Numbered from the stretch's first letter, positions 1 to 11,290 are shown. The stretch: DNA of 64,000 bases from Nephrocerus scutellatus (GCA_947095585.1 OX352763.1:106123908-106187907); one strand, 5' to 3'. Notes: generated from the letters alone by a model not told the origin. Program-made: numbers and translations.

Positions 1-654
1 CAACTACCTACTACCGCCTACCGCTTGGATAATAAATCCTTTCCTCTTCTGCGCTTCTGACTTTTGGTCTGTGCCGGATTGTGTGTTCCATGAAAAAGTG
101 AAGCTTATGGATACTTATAGTTCCTTCTTGCATTGTTGGATTATTTTTCCCTCTGTTATCTGGGATGTTGGGTGGAGCATGGATATTTTTTTTGGTTATT
201 CCATTTATATCTAACATTTCAAGATAACATTCTGTCACTTGGAAGGTGGAAAAAGTTGCGTTGATTTTTCATTTATTTTCTCTGTTAATTTGAGTTAAGT
301 ATTCACATTTTCTCCGCCGATCGATGGCATTTCTGAATTTGACAGTTGTTGCTGTGCGTGATGGTAGTAGGCATACTGCACGTCATGCATGTCATGTCAG
401 ACTTACTGAAATGAAAATTACTGCTCTGTCGTGTATTGACACACAATTAGTTTGAAGTTAAAACTTTATGTTTATTCCGACGTGTCCTTTTCGAGCTACA
501 TAAAGAGTCTCCACAGTTCACCGCACTGCGCACACCCTATACGCACGTTCTCCGTAGTGTCATTTGTCTTCGGTTTCACGCAACAAAATATTGGAAATAC
601 AAAAATTAATTATGTAGCATTTACCGTAATATTTTACATTACGTGGTCCTACAT
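1..654. other. unassigned AT-rich sequence
   Basis: No gene, transposon domain or tandem repeat is recognisable on either strand. Short open frames exist but have no coding-like content or family motif. It simply leads into the microsatellite that precedes the R1-like LINE. Confidence 0.5.
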
Positions 655-702
655 ACCTACCTACATACATACAGATAGACAGAAATACAGATAGACAGAT
701 AT
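655..702. repeat. 5' flank of microsatellite split by LINE insertion
   Basis: The sequence runs ACCTACCTACATACATACAG and then several GATAGACA-type units, stopping abruptly at about 702 where the R1-like LINE begins. The same 8-bp unit resumes on the other side of the LINE at about 2626. I infer that the LINE landed inside a pre-existing microsatellite. Confidence 0.7.
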
Positions 703-703
703 T

Positions 704-2620
704 TTGATGAAAAAATTGTTACTTTTCATGTTAAAGGATACCAGTATCTCAGGGTCAGCGACGGAAAAGGTGTCTAAAGTTATGACCTCGCAAAGAATAG
801 CCTGTGATGCAGCAATGCCGAGAAAAGTATTAATCGGCAAACGGAAATCTAGGTACTGGTGGAATGAAGAAGTAGCGGAACTGCTTAGGAAGTGCCTACT
901 GCCTTGGCAATACCAAAGAGAAAGGCGTAGGAACAATGATGATCTGCGCCAGCACTATTGTAATGTGCGATCACAGCTTAGGAGGGCTATAAAGGCAAGT
1001 AAACGCAGATGCCTCAAGGAACTGTGTCAACAAGTTGAACAAGACACCTGGGGTAGACCGTACAGAACGGTAATGGCAAAAGTTAAGGGTAACTCCTTTG
1101 CATCCCCCTTGTGCCCAATAATGCTGAATAGTATTGAAAACGTATTGTTACCCCAGCAACTTGAACACGAATTTAATGTAGAGATAGGTCCTATATGTAT
1201 GCTCGATACAACGGGAAAAAGAAAGAATTATCGGGGGTAGGCTACAGGAAGCCGTAGTCCAAACAAGAGACCTTGCAGAACATCAATATGGCTTCCGCAA
1301 AGCGCGCTCATCAATCGATGTCATTGATTTCGTTAAAAGGTTGGCGCAAGAAGCGATAGATGGAAAAAGATGGAAGGGAAGAACAAAAAAGCAAAAAAAT
1401 TATCAAGAATGCATTCAATTCAGCCAAATGGAGTTGCATATTCAACAACTATGTCGGAGAGAGGTCCCGTCGTACATTTTAAGGTTGGTAGCAGGTTACT
1501 TTAGTAAGAATTCCGCTTTACAACACCGACAATTGAATATAAGGTTACAGGAGGAGTTCCCCAGGGGTCTGTGCTAGGTCCTTTATTACGGAATACTATC
1601 TACCATGGTATATTTAGGCTCCAAATACCTGAAGAGGCAGAGATTGTCGGTTTTGCAGATGACATCGCAGTCGTCGTTGTGGCAAAACGCAAAGAGGAGA
1701 TAACCGCAATATGTAATGCAACAATCAGGACTATCTGGGATTGAATGACGTCAATCGGGTTACAGTTGGTAGAAGCTCTACTAATATTTAGTAGAAAAAT
1801 AAAAGAGACAATAACCTTTCAAGTTGGTAATTGTTCAATTGTATCGAAGCCATCAATTAGATTGGGATGTTAATTGATGCGAAACGCTCATTCAAAGAGC
1901 ATATAAAGTCTGCCAGCAATAAAGCAGAGACTGTAAGACTGTATGTTCAGCACTGTCTCGAATTATGCCGAAAACTGGAGGAGCAAAGCGATCGATCGTT
2001 TTATAGGAAGCGCCAATTTGGGCTGACGCAATGGATAAGGTTAGCTACTGGTGAAAGATTTCATCTATCCCAGCGACTGAGTGCTAGCAGAGTGATCTGT
2101 TGCTTCAGAACCATCTCGAGCGATGCATCGTTTTTGGTTGCGGGAATGCTCTCAATCGACTTACTGGCCAACGAACGCTAGGTGATTTATAGGCACCGGA
2201 GATATCTAACAAGAGCCAAGAACCGCAAAACAGCACGCGCTGAGGCCGCTAGAAACTGGCAAAGAAGATGGGTCCAGTCAAGTACGGGTAGATGGACCCA
2301 TAGATTAATACCATCTTTAGAATTGTGGGCCGGTAGAGGTCAGGGAGAAGTAGACTTCTATCTAACCCTATTTTCCGCTAATACCTCCTTAAATATAAGC
2401 ACGAGACTTCACCCAGCTGTACTATATGTGAGGGTATACCAGAAGATGTGGGACATACAGTGCCTACGGTGTCTCGAGCGTAAGAGAAGGAATGAAGAAG
2501 GGTTACACAGCAAAATACTGTGAAAAAAGAAGAAGAACGAAATATCAAAAATGAAAGTGCAGCCATCGCTGAGAGCCTTCCCGTGATGAAATGCCTAAAA
2601 AAAACCATAAAAAAAAATTT
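704..2620 (+). pseudogene. R1-clade (Waldo-like) non-LTR retrotransposon ORF2 relic
   Basis: Decayed copy of a LINE polyprotein that would nick its target and reverse-transcribe its own RNA. In order: the linker between endonuclease and RT (704-1240, with AMPRKVLIGKRKSRYWWNEE), the RT motif YGFRKARSSIDVI (about 1288-1326), GGVPQGSVLGPLL (about 1552-1590), the catalytic FADD box (about 1653-1668), the thumb (about 1860-2150), and a C-terminal tail with GRWTHRLIP and a C-x2-C-x8-H knuckle near 2425-2465. Several frameshifts and stops break the frame and the endonuclease domain is missing, so it is 5'-truncated and dead. The C-terminal knuckle arrangement and RT wording fit the R1 clade, and insertion into an ACA-rich microsatellite fits Waldo-type members of that clade; the subfamily is inference. 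Confidence 0.75.
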
Positions 2621-2625
2621 AAAAA

Positions 2626-3586
2626 AAACAGATAGACAAATAGACAGATAGACAGATAAACAGATAGACAGATAGACAGATAGACAGATAGACAGATAGA
2701 CAGATAGACAGATAGACAGATAGGCAGATAGACAGATAGACAGATAGACAGATAGACAGATAGACAGATAGACAGATAGACAGATAGGCAGATAGACAGA
2801 TAGACAGATAGACAGATAGACAGATAGACAGATAGACAGATAGACAGATAGACAGATAGGCAGATAGACAGATAGACAGATAGACAGATAGACAGATAGA
2901 CAGATAGACAGATAGACAGATAGACAGATAGACAGATAGACAGATAGACAGATAGACAGATAGACAGATAGACAGATAGACAGATAGACAGAAAGACAGA
3001 TAGACAGATAGACAGATAGACAGATAGACAGATAGACAGATAGACAGATAGACAGATAGACAGATAGACAGATAGACAGATAGACAGAAAGACAGATAGA
3101 CAGATAGACAGATAGACAGATAGACAGATAGACAGATAGACAGATAGACAGATAGACAGATAGACAGATAGACAGATAGACAGATAGACAGATAGACAGA
3201 TAGACAGATAGACAGATAGACAGATAGACAGATAGACAGATGGACAGATAAGCAGATAGACAGATAGACAGATAGACAGATAGACAGATAGACAGATATA
3301 CAGATAGACAGATATACAGATAGACAGATAGACAGATAGACAGATAGACAGATAGACAGATAGACAGATAGACAGATAGACAGATAGATAGATAGAAAGA
3401 GAGACGGATAGACAGATAGACAGATAGACAGATAGACAGATAGACAGATAGACAGATAGACAGATAGACAGATAGACAGATAGACAGATAGATAAAGAGA
3501 CAGACAGACTGGTTTACAGACAGTCAAACAGACAGACAGACAAAGAGACATACAAACAGATAGACAGATAGACAGATAGACAGTTA
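2626..3586. repeat. (GACAGATA)n microsatellite/satellite array
   Basis: About 960 bp of a near-perfect 8-bp unit, GACAGATA. Variant units GATAGGCA occur near 2723, 2787 and 2859, GAAAGACA near 2992 and 3088, and GATATACA near 3297 and 3313; spacings are multiples of 8, indicating local re-duplication. The minus strand is open for 328 codons (an SVYLSICL repeat), which is a by-product of the repeat and not a gene. The array degenerates after about 3490 into GACAGACA-type units. Confidence 0.95.
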
Positions 3587-4850
3587 CAACCATTGTTGGA
3601 AGCAAATTACTCCATCCACTTTACCATTTCGAGACACAACAACACACACACATCAACCTCTATCCAAATGCCGCCGCTTGAGATCTCAATTATTGTCATC
3701 TTCGATGGACCATATATGGAACAGAGATGCGTGCAGTTAGTTTGTGTTCATCTCAATTGCGCTTCTATAAAAAGCCTTGACGACTGGACGGACACGGCGG
3801 CGGCGGCGGCGGAATAGTGAGAATTACCAAGGAATTCAAAATTCGTTTTCTCTTAATCGCCTGGTCTTGCTCGCGGGATCAGAAACATTAATGCGCACTG
3901 TTGCGATGGATGGATTGTTGGTCGATTGTTGGTATGCGACGCAGCGCATCGATTGGCAAACCAGGCCCCGTCCCCGGACGGCGGTTGAATCATGAAAATA
4001 TTTGCAGAATGCGTACCGATCACCGATATGGAGCAATTGATTCGCATGCGGAATAAGACGAGTTCGCATTTCACTCGTAATCAGATGGATGGAGTTACAA
4101 TCAGGGCCGGACCGAACGCTGGTAATAAGGACTAAATTTGCCAATGGCACAAATAAGCTATCCTGCGACTTCTTGTCGTCTCGTCGACCACTTCTAGGAA
4201 AACTCTTTTTATTCTCCAACGATCGATCTCAGAGGATTCACGGAGCCATGGAAGACCTCTATACATCACATTAGCACTCGCATTCAGAGGAAATCCTTCG
4301 TTGGTATTGTAGCTGTGGCACGATCTAGCACGCACCTCCAAACTTAGCACACATCTCAATTTTCCTGTCTCCCATCAATCAAGCGCGCAACAACGTATCA
4401 CAGGATGACTTGTTGGCGCGTGATTGCGCGCTTACCTCTGGCGATGCCATTGGAGAATGGTTGACTCTTCAGTGGGGCAAACATATTTTACAGACAGTTA
4501 AAGTTTTTTTTTTCTTCAAATTTGCCTCAAGGTATCTTTTTATTGTTGACTTTTCTGATTATTGTTGTTGTTGATGTTATTATGTACAGTAAGGCAAATA
4601 TATTTCACATACAGTTGAATTATTTTTCTCTAAATTTGGCTTAAGGTATCTTCTTCTGGCTTTATTTTTTAGCCATAAATTTGGCAGGATTTTTTTTTTA
4701 GAAATTTTACGATCTTTTTAAAAGCACTGTCCATGGAAATAACAGCCTGTCCGCAGCGAAAACTTTCAATACTTTAGGGGCAATTGCGGCGTCCGGCTGA
4801 AACATTAGTTCATCATTTTTTGGTAGATGACGTTAGCTATATCGTGTAAT
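3587..4850. other. unassigned sequence with short (CGG)n
   Basis: Contains a short CGG run (about 3797-3812) and two related AT-rich segments (about 4517-4545 and 4632-4660, sharing TAAGGTATCTT). Overlapping open frames on both strands near 3836-4360 look like chance. No family is recognised. Confidence 0.45.
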
Positions 4851-4851
4851 A

Positions 4852-5000
4852 GTGAATGAATTCATGGAAACTTATATAAAGCAGCCACTAATTAGTAAAC
4901 GTTCGGCTGAAACAATTAGTCACATGTATGATACATGCGATGAAGTTATTCGAGGTATAAATGCATTAGGTTCAACTGCCGAATCAAGACATTGTTGGTA
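4852..5000 (+). pseudogene. BEL/Pao LTR retrotransposon gag fragment
   Basis: About 50 codons resemble the DUF1759 region of BEL/Pao gag: METYIKQPLISKRS, then a motif like L-Y-DTCDEVIRGINALG, then ESRHCW. In intact elements this part of gag precedes a zinc knuckle and aspartic protease. After about 5000 the similarity stops; the knuckle appears only at about 6090, so the intervening gag has been lost or replaced. No LTRs were recognised nearby. Identification rests on remembered family patterns. Confidence 0.55.
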
Positions 5001-6011
5001 TGGGGTTCCCCGAGGGGGCCGCTGTATCTTACATAGCTGTCTGGTTATTATAAGTCTGATACTTGCTATAACTCGGTAGTTAAAAGTGGCAGGGGGCTTC
5101 TTTAAAAAATGTCAGAATGGGCGCTGATTTTAAGCATGAAGCGCTCCTACCATACAATAGCGTTGCGTTGTGCCTGGGATAGTTTCTATCCCAGGCGGCC
5201 TAGGATATTAGAGCTGATATCCTAGTGTCAAATGATAGGATACGAGGTTCCGGACGAACGTGCTGCCAGGGTTTGCTTTTGCAATCGCCCAGGCACTCAT
5301 TCTGAAAGAGCTGAGTCCCTTGATGGCAGATCTCACCAAGGTCGCGTTGGTACTACGGGGTTGGCTGCCCACAGATAAGTTTTAATCTCCTTGGAGGTTT
5401 GACTGAGTCTGGGCCAACCTTTGGTTGAGGTCCAGTTTATTCTGGCTTTGGCCTACGTAGTGGCTGGTGGTTTACTACCCAAATGCGGGTAGAGCGCTAG
5501 CATGGTAACATCAGTGGAAGGCCTGATGTTACCAAATATCTTTGGTTCATCAGTATCCTTCCTGATGTTACCGATGCGATGATGTGCTCTCTGTGGAGTT
5601 GCATAGATCAACCGGTTGTCGAAAAACCAAAGATCGGCAGGGATTTAAGATAGGTCCTGCTCTAACCATTGAGTTAATACTGGCACATCAGTCTATGATG
5701 GACGTTGATTGTCGTATAACGAATCCAAGTCCGAAGAGGACCGTGGGGTAAACCATTCAATGGAGGTATCCACGTAAATCAAATGACACTTCTTGGTATG
5801 GGGTATCTAGCAGATAGGACAACATCACGCTGCAACTATGGCACCAGGAATCACAGAACAAGAATTCCCAACAATTGAAGATTTTCTTAATTTCCAGAAG
5901 TAAACGAATGAATTCACTTTAAAGCTTCAAACATCAAGCAAATAAATATCAAACCAGACTTCAGCGCTTAAAACTTTTCATTCTGAAGCGAAACTACCAC
6001 CAAATTGTTCA
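5001..6011. other. unassigned sequence between two BEL/Pao gag pieces
   Basis: No long open frame and no recognisable domain. It contains small internal repeats, for example TCCTGATGTTACC and GCCTGATGTTACC near 5520-5575, and an inverted TAGGATATTAG / CTGATATCCTAG pair near 5202-5226. It may be untranslated LTR-element sequence or an unrelated insertion. Confidence 0.4.
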
Positions 6012-6230
6012 TTGTTTACAAACCAACAACATCGTTTTTGTGATTGCTCCAAGTTCATTCAAATGAAGTTAGAAGATCGTAGGCTATATTTAAATAAAAG
6101 TGCCAAGTGTTTTAATTGTTTGGCAGAAGGGCATAACGTGCTTCATTGTAGATCGAAAAGAAGATGCAACCAATGTAAGGGAAGGCACCATTCACTGATG
6201 CATGATGACTTGATCTCTCTCCGAATGTTT
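6012..6230 (+). pseudogene. BEL/Pao gag zinc-knuckle fragment
   Basis: The translated segment carries a HRFCDCSKFIQM element, then CFNCLAEGHNVLHC (C-x2-C-x4-H-x4-C) and CNQCKGRHHSLMH (C-x2-C followed by HHSLxH). This paired arrangement just ahead of the protease is characteristic of BEL/Pao gag, where the knuckle binds RNA during packaging. The protease and polymerase do not follow; a minus-strand LINE begins at about 6280 instead. Together with 4852-5000 it marks one broken element on the plus strand. Confidence 0.75.
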
Positions 6231-6279
6231 CTTCAGAGTCTAAACCATTTACCAATGATGTAGGGTCTACAACAACGCT

Positions 6280-7720
6280 CACTATGTCTAAGTGTCCTTG
6301 ATTTTCAGTTTCCTCGATGCAAGTGAAATTCATGGATAATGGCATGGGATTTAGGATTCGCTTAGACGACAGGAGACAGCATTCGGTCTTGAAAGTGTTA
6401 AATTCTACTTGATTGTTTTCTCCTCATTATGCTGTCTAGCTCAGAATTTAATGTGCTTAACATACGTAGTTATTTGAGCTCCACATGAGAAGTGGAGGGA
6501 CGTTCCTCAAACTTATATGAGAAGCTGAGAGTGCTGTCGTCAGCGTAAGACTGAATTGGATTAGAAGTCATAGATAAGAGATCATTAATAAAAATGAGAA
6601 AGAGTATCGGAGAGAAAACAGAGCCCTGAGGAACGCCAGCATTTAAGTGATGTAATTTACACTTGAAAGCGTCTAATACAGCTTGAATTGAGCGGTCCAA
6701 AAGATAGCTTCTAATCCGGTGAAGCAATTTATTATCGACTCCATAAGCGCGCATTTGGACAAACGAGCTTGATGCCAAACTCTGTCATATATGCCTTAGG
6801 AATATCGAGTTCAACAGCTTTGATTTCACCAAATTGATGCAAAGACGGGTTCCACTGTTCGATGCGAAGAACAAGAAGAACGTTGCCCACGAAATCTCTA
6901 CTGCCGGTCACTAAGGATTTCATTGGTTTCAAGATATTTCATGAGCGTTTCCATGATCTTGGAAAGAAGTGTCGTAAGGATGAAAGTGTCGGTACGAAGA
7001 AGAAGACGATGGCTTGCCTGGGCTAGACAAAAGCTGTTTTCCAACTTCTCGGGAAGAGTCCAGAAGAATAGGATAGATGGAAAATCTTATGCCAGCTGCT
7101 TGGAAGAACACCTCTTCAGAACTAATGGGGATATACCATCTGGCCCAGTGGATTTGTTAGTATTCAGATCATTTAAAATTCAAGCAACTGCACGAGTACG
7201 AATGAATTTTCAATACTCTGAGATGCAGGAGGCAACAATGCTCGATTTGGAAGCGTGGAGCTAGCTGTAAATAGATTTGCTTTGTCCTTAAAGTTGACAA
7301 CTGGATTGTCATTATAAATGAGCGTTGGAATCGACGACGATGCTGCATTTTTGATTTTTTTTTTCACGAAAGACCAAAAATATTTACATGTAGTATTTTT
7401 TGCCTAAATTTTTGGTCGTAAGCGTATTTGACTCGTCAAAGGTGGGATTGCAATAATTTCTGGTTCATTTAAAATTTGTTCGATTTTCCTCAATAGAGTA
7501 TGCTTTGTAAAACCGAAAGCATACCTCTCTAATCCTAGAAGCCGCTCGAGTCTTATCATCCATTCTCCTTTGGTTTGACAGACTTATTCCTGGAGGGGAG
7601 AAAGTCTCTCATTACAATAAGGATGATGTTTGTGATTACATCAGCGGCGGCATCCATGTTGCTTTCGCGAAATAATAGCGACTAATTAATGCTCCCAAGG
7701 AAGTTGTTAAGGCCTTCCCA
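6280..7720 (-). pseudogene. Jockey/CR1-like LINE ORF2 relic (RT domain)
   Basis: Read on the minus strand from 7720 to 6280: a pre-RT linker with a KTRAASRIREV-type motif, SIPTLIYNDNPVVNFKDKANLF (about 7330-7280), a decayed RT palm with LDIPKAYMTEFG (compare the usual LDISKAFDRVWH), then an intact stretch with NAGVPQGSVFSPILFLIFIN (about 6640-6580) and the catalytic SYADDS box (6533-6550), ending with a PMPLSMNFTCIEETE motif near 6330. Frameshifts and stops are numerous. The same subfamily supplies fragments at 17.5-17.7, 23.5-23.9 and 40.0-40.75 kb. Clade assignment between Jockey and CR1 is uncertain. Confidence 0.8.
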
Positions 7721-8008
7721 ATTGGCCTTTTTTCCAATTTCCCCGTTTATAATGTTCTATACGATGCTGAATATGAATAACTTAACTGTATGCCATATTT
7801 TAGAAGTGTTTTAAGGGGTAAAAGTCAATTTCGCTGTCTACCAAACAATTCAATTTATATTTATAACAAATGCCATCACACCATTTATAACATTTGCCCC
7901 ACAGTCACATTTTAATGTCTTTACCACTTTGCTTTAGTATCCCTGAAGTGACAATGACGATGACGGCGACACCGACGACAACGATTACAAAACGATCATC
8001 GCTGTGTC

Positions 8009-8010
<2 letters not shown>
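7721..8010. other. unassigned AT-rich sequence
   Basis: No recognisable gene or repeat apart from the dinucleotide array that follows it. Confidence 0.4.

Positions 8011-8072
<62 letters not shown>
8011..8072. repeat. (TG)n microsatellite
   Basis: About 31 uninterrupted TG units, the longest dinucleotide run in the window. It lies just upstream of the candidate promoter near 8281. Long TG runs can adopt Z-DNA, but no function can be inferred here. Confidence 0.97.
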
Positions 8073-8074
<2 letters not shown>

Positions 8075-8269
8075 ATTACTTTTGATCTGATCACTGATCG
8101 TGTAGCACCAGCTCGATCGGTGCTATTCGAAAAAATCAAAACGTCATCGTCGTCGCACCTATTCGCGTGACGAATTACTTCTTTCAGATGAGGACGACCT
8201 TCGGGCGTCTGCCTGCTGGTGATCGTAATTCAATGATCGCTCGCCTCGCACAGCTCGGACATTGACAGC

Positions 8270-8330
8270 GTAAGCTTCCATATAAGTACACACCACGACG
8301 TGCACAGTGTGTTAACACGAGAAAATAATG
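8270..8330 (+). promoter_or_regulatory. candidate TATA promoter and start codon
   Basis: A CATATAAGTA box (about 8279-8288) is followed about 25 bases later by an ACAGT initiator-like site (8304-8308) and an ATG at 8328 with A at -3. The first 20 codons encode a hydrophobic stretch (FSTIILVAAG) before a stop at about 8388. The spacing is slightly short for an insect TATA-initiator pair. This may be a remnant host promoter or chance; no downstream exon was confirmed. Confidence 0.2.
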
Positions 8331-8542
8331 AAAAATTGCTTTAGCACAATTATATTAGTTGCAGCGGGGCATTTTTCGTCTGGCGGCTAATCGCCTGTCC
8401 GAGCTGCTGCTCCGATCGCCAGCTTATACATCGTATTGGCCAAATTGGAAAATTTCTTGTGACACTCAATAAAATTGCTTTCGATATACTTGCATCGGCA
8501 AAAAGATACGAATGCAGATACATGCATGCTGATGAGCGTAGA

Positions 8543-8747
8543 TAATTGGCGTCAACGTAAATTACTTTGGGTAATTTTTGCATTTTGCATCTTGGCGATT
8601 GCGCAACAACAAACGAAACAATTACAGGAATAGTTGAACACATTTCGAGGTATGTAGACATTCCCGGAAGGAAGAATGTTTGTTTAGAAATTGTAGTTAG
8701 CTATTGCGATGTGGTTTTATTATGCTGCCAAAAACATACCGTACCAT
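8543..8747 (+). pseudogene. possible secreted-protein exon remnant
   Basis: Beginning near 8530, a frame encodes a positively charged start and a hydrophobic run LLWVIFAFCILAIA followed by AQQQ, which looks like a signal peptide with a cleavage site. That frame stops shortly after. A second frame (8567-8747) continues with DCATTNETITGI, EHIS and a terminal LLCC, vaguely like the cysteine layout of an insect clip domain, and contains a good splice-donor-like GAG/GTATGT near 8648. One frame change would join the two. This is weak: no homology search could be run and key clip cysteines are missing. Confidence 0.2.
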
Positions 8748-8867
8748 AGGAAATAATACCATACCATATCCTCAAGAGCGTTATTTTCAAGCACCAATTA
8801 CCAATTACACCTTTCCTCTTTTAAATGACCTATTCCGAGCTCTTAATGAATCCAAGTATGTCTTGCA

Positions 8868-10650
8868 CGAGCAATGCAACAATCTCATAGAACGCGGGCA
8901 CGCGAAGATGTATATAAAAAGCTCAAAAGATATGAGAAAACAGTTCACCGGCGAAAGAAAGCAGCCTGGGCGAAGAATCTCGTTCGTGAACTAGAACAGT
9001 ACAGAGAGCAAGGATCGCACCAGGCGCGGAAGAGTCCGCGGTATAACGCAATATACACCGCGTTGCGCATACTGCAAATACGAATAAGGTCCTCTGATCG
9101 CCGATCTTAAAGGCATCGTAGAGCGATGGGAAGAGTACTTTCATGAGTTGCTAAATGGCCAGCAGACTGAAGACTTGATGGCTCCAACAATGACAGAAGA
9201 CCACACTATTCTACCGCCACCAAGCATAGACAAATTTAGCAAAGCGATAAATCGGCTCAAAAATAATAAGGCCCCGGGATCAGATGGTATCCCAGTTGAG
9301 CTGATAAAAACAGGAGGTCTCGCAATACACCAAGAAATAAAAGTGCAAGTATGGGAGGAAGAAGCGATGCCAGAAGATGGCGAAGAGGCATCCTGTGCCT
9401 CACACATAAGAAAGGAGATATTATAACATGCAGCAATTATCGTGGTATAACGTTGTTGGGTACCGCGTATAAGATTTCCTCCTCTAACCTTCAAGACAGG
9501 ATAGCCCCATACGATAAAGTCATCATTGGTCTATACCAGTGTGACTTCATCCCAGGCACCATATCAGATTTACACCCTTAGGCATAATGGAAACATGTCT
9601 ATAGTTTCAAAACTCACTAAACCATATTTTTATAGACTTTAAAGCCGCCTAGGATAGCATAGCCAGAGTATAACTTTATAAAGCCATGAGAGAATTTCGG
9701 CATTCCAAATAAATTGATACGACTATGTAGGTTGACCATGACCAATGTTATAAGCCAATTAAAACTCTTCGGATCAACATCTATAACGTGCTCCGACAAG
9801 AAGGTGGACTGGCCTCCGTCCTCTTTAACCTGGCGTTGGAGAAAGTGATCAGAGACTCTGACGTAACGGCGAGAGGATCACTATAAATCACTATATAGTG
9901 TAAATTTGAGCGCTCTGTCATCACTGGTTTAACAGCAATGACAGTCTGAAGTTGGTAACACTACGTGTCAGTCACCCGGTAAGTCAATTCAGATACTGGC
10001 TTCCGTAGACGACATTGACATCGTTGGTAGAGACCAAAGAGCCGTACAGGAAGCTTTCATCCAGATCGAGCGGGCGGCACATAAATGAGAGCAACACAAA
10101 GTACATGGAGGCCACGTCTGCGAGTCGAAGATCCAACATTGGTCCCTCAATTCAGATAGTGGAGCGCGAATTAGAAGTAGTGCAATCCTTTAACTATCTA
10201 TGTAACTGTACCAGCCGATAACATCATGGAACCAGAAATACGCGCAGGTTTGCTCAAAGCCAACAAAACCTACTTCAGTCTGTCAAGACACTTCAAATCC
10301 AGGAATTTAATTATAACATCTAAGCTGCTGGTGTATAAGATAATGGTCATACTAGTATTCACATATGGATCCGAGACTTGGGTGCTTAGCAAAAAGCATT
10401 CTGACCTCTTAGCCGCGTTCGAGAGAAAAGTCTTACGGAGAATTTTTGGCCCCCCATATGTGACGAAGGACGATTCGGTAGACTCTATAATGATGAGATC
10501 TACGAGCGTTATCGCGATGTGGCGATCGTGAAGAGAATTAATCTCGGTAGGCTCCGAAAGACGACAGCGATTCCGGCCAAGGCTACACTTGAAGGATGAA
10601 ACTTGATGACATCGGCTTAAAATCGGAACAGATGAAGAGATCCAATCCAA
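8868..10650 (+). pseudogene. RTE-like LINE, RT and C-terminal relic
   Basis: A long decayed RT on the plus strand. Seen in order: a pre-RT basic helix (DVYKKLKRYEKTVHRRKKAA), VERWEEYFHELLNG, NNKAPGSDGIPVELIKTGG (about 9265-9320), a WEEEAMPEDW-like motif, CSNYRGITLLGTAYKI (about 9430-9478), FIDFKAA-D-SIA (about 9635-9660), ALEKVIRDSDV (about 9835-9865), a SVDDIDIVG catalytic box (about 10003-10028), then EATSAS, SRHFKSRNL, YGSETWVLSKK and LRRIFGP (about 10110-10455). The endonuclease is absent. Frameshifts are frequent, and an unrelated 80-110 bp insert interrupts it at about 9890-9975. Wording fits the RTE-like elements widespread in insects; exact clade uncertain. Related pieces occur at 23.1, 30.0, 33, 35.5, 38, 43.4, 48.1, 58.9, 61.9 and 63.8 kb. 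Confidence 0.8.
9890..9975. mobile_element. short insert, probable mariner terminal fragment/MITE
   Basis: A segment beginning GTGTAAATTTGAGCGCTCTG and ending CACCCGGTA interrupts the RTE-like RT. The same segment recurs at about 55700-55785, where it abuts a Tc1/mariner relic. At both loci the CCGG end is followed by TA, the Tc1/mariner target dinucleotide. Internal inverted copies CTGTCAT / ATGACAG are visible. It is likely a solo end or internally deleted derivative. Confidence 0.55.
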
Positions 10651-10699
10651 TACAATCCGCTCTCAAAGCCGTTATTGCGACAAGCATCAGTTCTTAACT

Positions 10700-11290
10700 C
10701 CTCAGGCAGTGCCAAGCCGAACTGGATTCGATAAGGTAATGCATACCCTTGATCCTAGTTTGGGTGCTGAGGCTCAGCGACAGTGACGGCAATGAAAAAG
10801 TAGACGTACTAGCAAAGAAGGACTGCGTTGAGACAGTCAGCTAAGCTGGAATAATTTTACCAATTGTTCCACGTCGAGAGCGATGTGGCCTCCGTATGAC
10901 AAAAAGAAATCTACCGAGCTGATCTCCAGTCTCGAAAAAATATTTCTCGAGCGGTTGCCATAATCACAGGCCACTGGCCAGTGGGCAGCCACTCAGCCAA
11001 ACTGGGAATACCTTACAATAACTTTCGCAGGAGTAGCTTGGATGTGAATGAGAAATAAACTTTTATTCCCTTGCGGCTTTCCGTTTCCGCAAACCGAGTA
11101 ATCCCTTCTTTTCCACCCTGAAAGAGCTTTAATAGTACGGCAACACCGATCTAATATCGTACCTTAATGCTATGACTATGTACAACCATCTTTCTTTTCA
11201 TTAGATCTTCTGAGACGGCGCACTAAAGCGATCTTTGAGGACTTCGCCAAATCGGCGAGGAGAGCTACCCTACCTACTTACCTATCTTTG
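10700..11290 (+). pseudogene. LOA-like LINE C-terminal relic (RNase H and zinc tail)
   Basis: Plus-strand fragments resemble the end of an RNase H domain (ILVWVL followed by SDGNEKVDVLAKKDCVETV, compare WVPGHSxIxGNExADELA) near 10750-10840, then TGHWPVGSHSAKLG and NNFCRS (about 10970-11035), the C-terminal histidine/cysteine tail of LOA-type LINEs, and a short trailer ending near 11290. No intact frame remains. The closest relative in the window is the minus-strand copy at 18.2-19.75 kb, which has the same GHxPVxSHAAKLG motif. Confidence 0.6.

Noticed and set aside
2620..3590. CRISPR-like array
   Set aside because: Repeats are contiguous 8-bp units with no spacers, in insect-type DNA. The 112-bp and 120-bp arrays likewise have no unique spacers.
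2619..3605. 328-codon minus-strand open frame made of SVYLSICL repeats
   Set aside because: It is a direct translation of the GACAGATA microsatellite; eight codons equal three repeat units.
9141..9494. 117-codon minus-strand open frame
   Set aside because: Antisense shadow of the RTE-like RT on the plus strand (KNNKAPGSDGIP region).
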